The notes beneath the pieces are model-generated. The model was not told the origin of the DNA. It did no database searches and saw only the letters and a program-made list of their open reading frames with translations. A stretch of 12,313 bases of DNA from Bacillota bacterium (GTDB lineage Bacteria; Bacillota; Dethiobacteria; Dethiobacterales; Dethiobacteraceae): assembly GCA_012841735.1 (NCBI GenBank), contig DUUE01000344.1:1-12313 (forward strand), in the 5' to 3' direction. Made by a program: the position numbers and the translations under genes. Each line of letters opens with the position of its first letter. Position 1 is the first letter of the stretch. This document shows, piece after piece, positions 8,632-12,313 of the stretch.

Positions 8632-8701
8632 GAAACGGCATCTTTTCTGCCCTGTTAGTATATCCCACGGCAAAGGAAAAAAACGCCCCGCCTGCCGTTT
8701 C
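8632..8701. repeat. TGCCGT-type repeats flanking a candidate lonB -10 box
   Basis: GAAACGGCA (8632-8640) and TGCCGTTTC (8693-8701) are a perfect 9-bp inverted repeat 52 bp apart. A third ACGGCA lies at 8667-8672, in direct orientation with the first and 32 bp from it, close to three helical turns. On the minus strand a TATACT (8662-8657) resembles a -10 box and falls between the two direct copies, but I see no matching -35 box. The arrangement could be an operator. It could also be an RNA structure formed on read-through, placing one arm next to the lonB ribosome binding site. It may be chance. Confidence 0.3.
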
Positions 8702-8720
8702 CCGGGAGATGTGCAACTGC

Positions 8721-8751
8721 AAAAAAAGACCGCCGCCCTCAGGCAGCGGTC
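8721..8751 (-). terminator. Strong intrinsic terminator of the tig-clpP-clpX unit
   Basis: On the minus strand GACCGCTGCC and GGCGGCGGTC form a 10-bp stem with one T-G wobble and a TGAG loop, followed directly by seven T residues. It begins 5 nt after the clpX stop codon. This is a textbook Rho-independent terminator and separates the clp unit from lonB. Confidence 0.93.
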
Positions 8752-8756
8752 CTGTT

Positions 8757-10019
8757 TCAGGCCGATTCCTCTTTTTTCTTTTTCCTTTTATCTGTAGTTA
8801 CCAAAATCGGTTTTTCCTTATTGGCAATGACTTCCCTGGTGATGATGCATTTGCTGACTTCTTCGTAACTGGGCAGTTCATACATCACATCCAACAGAAT
8901 TGATTCCAAAATGGCACGCAGGCCCCTCGCTCCCGTATTGCGGCGGATTGCTTCTTCCGCAATCATGCCCAGCGTGCAGTCCTTAAACTCCAGCGTTACA
9001 TTATCCATTTCAAAGAGGCGCTGGTATTGTTTAATCAATGCATTGCGCGGTTCGGTCAGGATCCGGATCAGGGCTTCTTTATCCAGGGCATCAAGGGTGG
9101 CCACCACGGGAACCCGGCCGACAAATTCAGGAATCAGACCGAATTTAATCAAATCCTGGGGCAAGACATGGCGCAGGATTTCACCGATCTTCTGTTCCTG
9201 CTTGCCGGGAATTTCGGCACCGAAGCCGATTCCTTTGCGGCCAATGCGGCTTTGAATAATTTTTTCCAGGCCGTCAAAGGCACCGCCGCAAATAAAGAGG
9301 ATATTGGTGGTGTCAATCTGCATGAATTCCTGGTGCGGGTGCTTGCGCCCGCCCTGCGGCGGGACGCTGGCCACCGTTCCTTCCAGGATTTTCAGCAATG
9401 CCTGCTGGACGCCCTCGCCGGAAACATCCCTGGTAATGGAAGGATTATCTGTTTTGCGGGCAATTTTATCAATCTCATCAATATAGACAATGCCCTTTTC
9501 CGCTTTCTCCAGGTCATAATCGGCCGCCTGGATCAGTTTCAGCAGAATGTTTTCCACATCTTCTCCCACGTAACCGGCCTCTGTCAGGGAAGTGGCATCG
9601 GCGATGGCAAAGGGGACATTGAGAATGCGGGCCAGCGTCTGGGCCAGCAATGTTTTGCCCACGCCCGTGGGCCCGATCAGGAGGATATTGCTTTTCTGAA
9701 TCTCCACATCGTCCGGCTTCTGCTCGCAATTAATGCGTTTATAATGGTTATAAACGGCAACAGCCAGCGATTTTTTCGCTTCATCCTGCCCGATTACATA
9801 CTGATCCAGAATTTCCTTGATTTCAGTGGGGCGGGGAAGCTCCACCAAATCAAGCTCCATTTCTTCGGACAATTCTTCTTCAATAATTTCATTGCAGAGT
9901 TCAATACACTCATCGCAAATATACACACCCGGCCCCGCCACTAGCTTGCGTACCTGCTCCTGTGTCTTGCCACAGAAGGAACATTTTAACTGCCCCTTCT
10001 CATCATTAAACTTAAACAT
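8757..10019 (-). CDS. clpX: ClpX, ATP-dependent unfoldase subunit of ClpXP
   Basis: This AAA+ hexamer recognises tagged substrates (for example ssrA-tagged proteins), unfolds them and feeds them into ClpP. The 420-residue protein has the usual family length. The N-terminal zinc-binding domain has Cys13, Cys16, Cys35 and Cys38. Walker A is GPTGVGKT (116-123), the pore loop GYVG is at 149-152, Walker B is VYIDEID (178-184) and the RKH loop is at 225-227. The ClpP-docking tripeptide IGF is at 264-266. Sensor 2 lies in NTGARGLR (361-368). The C-terminus is a lysine-rich run ending in EESA. The ATG is preceded by GGGAGGG. clpP ends 21 bp upstream and a strong terminator follows, so tig, clpP and clpX are likely one transcript. 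Confidence 0.98.
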   Translation of the reverse strand: MFKFNDEKGQLKCSFCGKTQEQVRKLVAGPGVYICDECIELCNEIIEEELSEEMELDLVELPRPTEIKEILDQYVIGQDEAKKSLAVAVYNHYKRINCEQKPDDVEIQKSNILLIGPTGVGKTLLAQTLARILNVPFAIADATSLTEAGYVGEDVENILLKLIQAADYDLEKAEKGIVYIDEIDKIARKTDNPSITRDVSGEGVQQALLKILEGTVASVPPQGGRKHPHQEFMQIDTTNILFICGGAFDGLEKIIQSRIGRKGIGFGAEIPGKQEQKIGEILRHVLPQDLIKFGLIPEFVGRVPVVATLDALDKEALIRILTEPRNALIKQYQRLFEMDNVTLEFKDCTLGMIAEEAIRRNTGARGLRAILESILLDVMYELPSYEEVSKCIITREVIANKEKPILVTTDKRKKKKEESA

Positions 10020-10040
10020 TTGTGTCCCTCCCTGTGGAGT

Positions 10041-10622
10041 CTAACGTTTCTGCAGTACGCCGTCAATTAATCCATACTCTTTTGCCTGTGCGGCGGACAT
10101 GAAGAAATCTCTGTCGGTATCACGTGCTATTGTTTCCACATCCTGTCCGGTATGGAAGGACAGGATTTCATTGAGACGTTCCCGGATGCGGAGGATCTCA
10201 CGGGCATGAATTTCAATATCCACCGCCTGGCCCTGTGCGCCGCCCAGGGGCTGGTGGACCATAACACGCGAATTGGGCAGGGCAAACCGCTTGCCTTTGG
10301 TTCCCGCCGTCAAAAGCACTGCGCCCATACTGGCTGCAAGGCCTACACAGATTGTGGAAACGTCCGGTTTGATATATTGCATGGTGTCATAAATGGCAAG
10401 ACCGGAATAAACGGAACCACCGGGAGAGTTGATATAAACATTGATATCTTTGTCCGGGTCTTCCGATTCCAGGAAAAGCAGTTGTGCAATAACCAGATTG
10501 GCAACATTATCATCAATGGGACTGCCGATGAAAATAATGCGGTCCTTCAAAAGCCGGGAATAAATATCATATGCCCGTTCACCACGGTTTGTTTGCTCTA
10601 CTACCATTGGTACCAAAGCCAT
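10041..10622 (-). CDS. clpP: ClpP, ATP-dependent Clp protease proteolytic subunit
   Basis: ClpP forms a double-heptamer barrel that hydrolyses peptides translocated by ClpX or ClpC. The 193-residue sequence shows the full catalytic triad. Ser98 is in GLAASMG, His123 in MVHQPLGG and Asp172 in TDRDFF, numbered as in the B. subtilis enzyme. The IEQTNRG-type start region (VVEQTNRGERAYDIYSRLL) and SPGGSVYSG, which supplies the oxyanion-region glycines, are intact. The chosen ATG aligns with the usual family N-terminus. The ribosome binding site AGGGGGGA overlaps the tig stop codon, so translation is probably coupled to tig. The genes are only 12 bp apart. Placement between tig and clpX differs from B. 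subtilis, where clpP stands alone. Confidence 0.98.
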   Translation of the reverse strand: MALVPMVVEQTNRGERAYDIYSRLLKDRIIFIGSPIDDNVANLVIAQLLFLESEDPDKDINVYINSPGGSVYSGLAIYDTMQYIKPDVSTICVGLAASMGAVLLTAGTKGKRFALPNSRVMVHQPLGGAQGQAVDIEIHAREILRIRERLNEILSFHTGQDVETIARDTDRDFFMSAAQAKEYGLIDGVLQKR

Positions 10623-10634
10623 TTGGTATCCCCC

Positions 10635-11972
10635 CTATGCTTCTTCTTCACTTTTCATCTCGTCTTCCTGTACGGCGGGAACAGTGTTTTCCGTAATCCT
10701 TGCTTCGTCTGTCAAAAATTCTATGACTTTACGATATTTGATTTCTTCTTCTATGTGAGACAGCTGCCCCTCCGTAAAGGCATCTTTTACTTTTTGCAAA
10801 TCCTGCTTGTAGTTTGCGGCAATCTCCTGCAAACGCTCATCTATTTCTGCATCGCTTGCGGTAATTCCTTCTTTTGCAATAATGGCATCAAGGACCAGGT
10901 TTGTCTTTACCCGTCGCTGCGCCTCTTCGCGTCTGTCTGCACGGAAATCGTCCAGCTTTTTATTGCTAAGTTCCAGGTATTTATCCAGTGTCAGACCCTG
11001 CAGTGCCAGGAAGCGGTTCATCTCCTCAAGCATAGCGTCAATTTCCCGCTCAACCAGCACGTTGGGGATGGCAACCTCGCTGGCGGCAACAGCCTTTGCC
11101 ACAATTTCATTCTGTACCGCCACCCGGGAACGTTCTGCTTCCTGCTCTTTCAGCTTATTCAAAATGTCTGCTTTTAATTCTGCAAGCGTTTCAAAATCCG
11201 AGACTTCCTGCACAAACTCATCTGTCAGTTCAGGGAATTCCTTGCGTTTGACTTCATTGACTTTCACCTTAAAAGTGGCAGGTTTACCGGCCAGTTCTGC
11301 ACGGTGGTAATTTTCCGGGAAGGTGACTTCAATTTCCTTCTCCTCACCCGGTTTCATTCCGACCAGTTGCACTTCAAAGCCGGGAATAAAGGTGTTGGAA
11401 CCGATTTCCAGGGAATAACCTTCGGCGCTTCCCCCCTCAAAGGGTTCCCCGTCCAGATAGCCCGTAAAGTCAATTATGACCAGATCGCCCAGTTCAACAG
11501 GACCCTCTTCCACCACATGCAGCCTGACATGCTGTGTGCGCAGTTGCTGCAGGCTTTTTTCCACGTCCTGTTCCGTAATTTCACGGATTTCCTGCGTTGC
11601 TTCAAGTCCGCGGTATTCGCCCAGTTTAACTTCCGGCAGTACTTCCACCACCGCTTTAAAAATAAACGGCTTGCCTTTCTCAAACTGCACCAGGTCAATT
11701 TCCGGCCTGTCAATAGGCGTGATCCCCGTTTCTTCAACGGCTTCACCGTAAGCCCGGGGCAGCAGAATATCAAGCGCGTCTTCATACAGGATTTCCGGAC
11801 CAAAGCGCTTTTCCAGGATTACACGCGGCACTTTGCCTTTCCGAAAGCCGGGAACGCTGACTTGCCTGACAACCTTTTTATAGGCCTCGTCCAGCGCTCC
11901 GGCGACAACCTTTTCATCTACTTCCACTTCCAAGGCAACTTTACTGTCGTCTATTTTCTCCAGTTTTACCAT
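10635..11972 (-). CDS. tig: Trigger factor, ribosome-associated chaperone and peptidyl-prolyl isomerase
   Basis: Trigger factor binds at the ribosomal exit tunnel and shields nascent chains. The 445-residue protein has the standard three-part layout. The ribosome-binding domain carries the signature GFRKGKVPR (42-50). The FKBP-type PPIase domain spans about 160-245, with GDLVIIDFTGYLDGEPFEGG and later FIPGFE and LVGMKPGE. A long helical C-terminal domain forms the chaperone cradle, ending in an acidic tail. ATG at 11972 follows AAAGGAG at 7-nt spacing. An extended -10 promoter lies about 100 bp upstream, leaving a leader of about 94 nt with two small hairpins. It is the first gene of the tig-clpP-clpX unit, linking co-translational folding to degradation. 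Confidence 0.98.
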   Translation of the reverse strand: MVKLEKIDDSKVALEVEVDEKVVAGALDEAYKKVVRQVSVPGFRKGKVPRVILEKRFGPEILYEDALDILLPRAYGEAVEETGITPIDRPEIDLVQFEKGKPFIFKAVVEVLPEVKLGEYRGLEATQEIREITEQDVEKSLQQLRTQHVRLHVVEEGPVELGDLVIIDFTGYLDGEPFEGGSAEGYSLEIGSNTFIPGFEVQLVGMKPGEEKEIEVTFPENYHRAELAGKPATFKVKVNEVKRKEFPELTDEFVQEVSDFETLAELKADILNKLKEQEAERSRVAVQNEIVAKAVAASEVAIPNVLVEREIDAMLEEMNRFLALQGLTLDKYLELSNKKLDDFRADRREEAQRRVKTNLVLDAIIAKEGITASDAEIDERLQEIAANYKQDLQKVKDAFTEGQLSHIEEEIKYRKVIEFLTDEARITENTVPAVQEDEMKSEEEA

Positions 11973-12066
11973 GCCTATGCTCCTTTAAGGGTATTTTATC
12001 TTATGCGATTCTCACCATCGCAGTGAACCGGAAACATTGCTGTAAGCTTTGCTGACAGGCTTCATG
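11973..12066 (-). promoter_or_regulatory. tig 5' leader with two predicted hairpins
   Basis: Reading the minus strand, CTGT-C-AGC-AAA-GCT-T-ACAG (12058-12040) folds into a hairpin with one mismatch. TGCGAT and ATCGCA (12022-12004) form a perfect 6-bp stem with a 7-nt loop. Neither is followed by a T-tract, so they are not obvious terminators. They may stabilise the mRNA 5' end or have no role. I do not recognise a known riboswitch or a CIRCE or CtsR element. Confidence 0.45.
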
Positions 12067-12072
12067 GGCTGC

Positions 12073-12102
12073 ATTATAGCACAAAAACAACAGGCCTGCC
12101 AA
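12073..12102 (-). promoter_or_regulatory. Extended -10 sigma-A promoter for tig-clpP-clpX
   Basis: On the minus strand TTGGCA (12102-12097) and a perfect TATAAT (12078-12073) are separated by 18 bp. TGC directly before TATAAT makes an extended -10. The DNA upstream of the -35 box is AT-rich and could act as an UP-like element. Transcription would begin near 12066. Confidence 0.87.
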
Positions 12103-12151
12103 GTATTTTACCACTAAATACATGAAAATGAAAGAAAATTACCGGGAAAAC

Positions 12152-12172
12152 AAAAAAACGCCTGATTGGCGT
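12152..12172 (-). terminator. Intrinsic terminator after tRNA-Gly
   Basis: On the minus strand ACGCC and GGCGT form a short 5-bp stem with an AATCA loop, with the final T starting a run of seven T residues. It lies 9 nt beyond the tRNA CCA end. The stem is short but the T-run is good, and the place is right for ending the tRNA transcript before the tig promoter. Confidence 0.72.
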
Positions 12173-12181
12173 ATTTTATAC

Positions 12182-12256
12182 TGGAGCGGAAAACGGGATT
12201 CGAACCCGCGGCCCTCGCCTTGGCAAGGCGATGCTCTACCACTGAGCTATTTCCGC
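12182..12256 (-). tRNA. tRNA-Gly, anticodon GCC, CCA encoded
   Basis: The 75-nt sequence folds as a complete cloverleaf. The acceptor stem pairs GCGGAAA with TTTCCGC, and the D stem pairs GCTC with GAGC around AGTGGTA. The anticodon stem pairs TCGCC with GGCGA around TTGCCAA, with GCC at the anticodon position. The T arm is GCGGG-TTCGAAT-CCCGT with one G-T pair at its end. The discriminator base is T and CCA is genomically encoded. It reads glycine codons GGC and GGU. No promoter is visible in the 57 bp before it, so it may be the last gene of a longer tRNA transcript. Confidence 0.97.
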
Positions 12257-12263
12257 ATTGCAG

Positions 12264-12280
12264 CCGCCCGCGGCGGGCGG
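12264..12280. repeat. GC-rich perfect hairpin just upstream of tRNA-Gly
   Basis: CCGCCCG and CGGGCGG are exact reverse complements separated by CGG, giving a 7-bp all-GC stem 7 bp before the tRNA 5' end. No T-run follows on either strand, so it is not a standard terminator. It may be a pause or processing structure in a tRNA precursor, or part of an upstream element cut by the window edge. Confidence 0.4.
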
Positions 12281-12313
12281 GAGAAAAGATAAAGAATGGT
12301 GCGGGCGAAGGGA

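Noticed and set aside
9027..9944. 305-codon plus-strand reading frame
   Set aside because: It is a shadow of clpX, with no promoter or domain support.
10152..11177. 341-codon plus-strand reading frame
   Set aside because: It spans the antisense of clpP and tig and crosses their junction, as expected for a chance frame.
11973..12181. CtsR or CIRCE heat-shock operator upstream of tig
   Set aside because: No GGTCAAA tandem repeat and no TTAGCACTC inverted repeat was found in this gap.
1..12313. A novel defence, mobile or biosynthetic system
   Set aside because: Every coding stretch belongs to a well-known housekeeping family in conserved order. No transposase, integrase, repeat array or unknown gene is present.

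Overview
The window carries one collinear, densely packed minus-strand gene block, read from high to low coordinates: tRNA-Gly(GCC), tig, clpP, clpX, lonB, lon, ysxC, valS, and folC, which runs off the left edge. No credible gene lies on the plus strand. The long plus-strand reading frames are antisense shadows of conserved minus-strand genes. There is no mobile element, CRISPR array, phage gene or sign of horizontal transfer.

The gene order and protein features point to a Firmicute, most likely a spore-forming member of the Clostridia. The tig-clpX-lonB-lon-ysxC-valS-folC order is the conserved Bacillus/Clostridia arrangement. A membrane-anchored LonB beside a soluble Lon is typical of endospore formers. 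Ribosome binding sites are strong and purine-rich, and two promoters match the sigma-A consensus well. clpP sits between tig and clpX, and no hem genes lie between ysxC and valS. From general knowledge of B. subtilis, both differ from that species and fit clostridial layouts better. Genus cannot be assigned from the sequence alone.

Region by region: 12182-12256 is tRNA-Gly with its own terminator (12152-12172). A TGn-extended sigma-A promoter (12073-12102) then drives tig-clpP-clpX, whose genes are 12 and 21 bp apart. This unit ends at a strong intrinsic terminator (8721-8751). lonB follows behind a 138-bp gap with a candidate -10 box and a repeated TGCCGT motif. lon follows lonB after 130 bp, and lon and ysxC overlap by 4 bp. 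A weaker terminator (about 3779-3797) closes that unit. A near-consensus promoter (3729-3757) starts valS-folC.

Functionally, the first two units form a proteostasis cluster: a ribosome-associated chaperone (trigger factor), the ClpXP protease, membrane LonB and cytosolic Lon. ysxC (50S ribosome assembly), valS (tRNA charging) and folC (folate polyglutamylation) tie the locus to translation and one-carbon metabolism. This is well-known housekeeping DNA. I found no undescribed system, and the points worth a second look are mostly regulatory details between genes.
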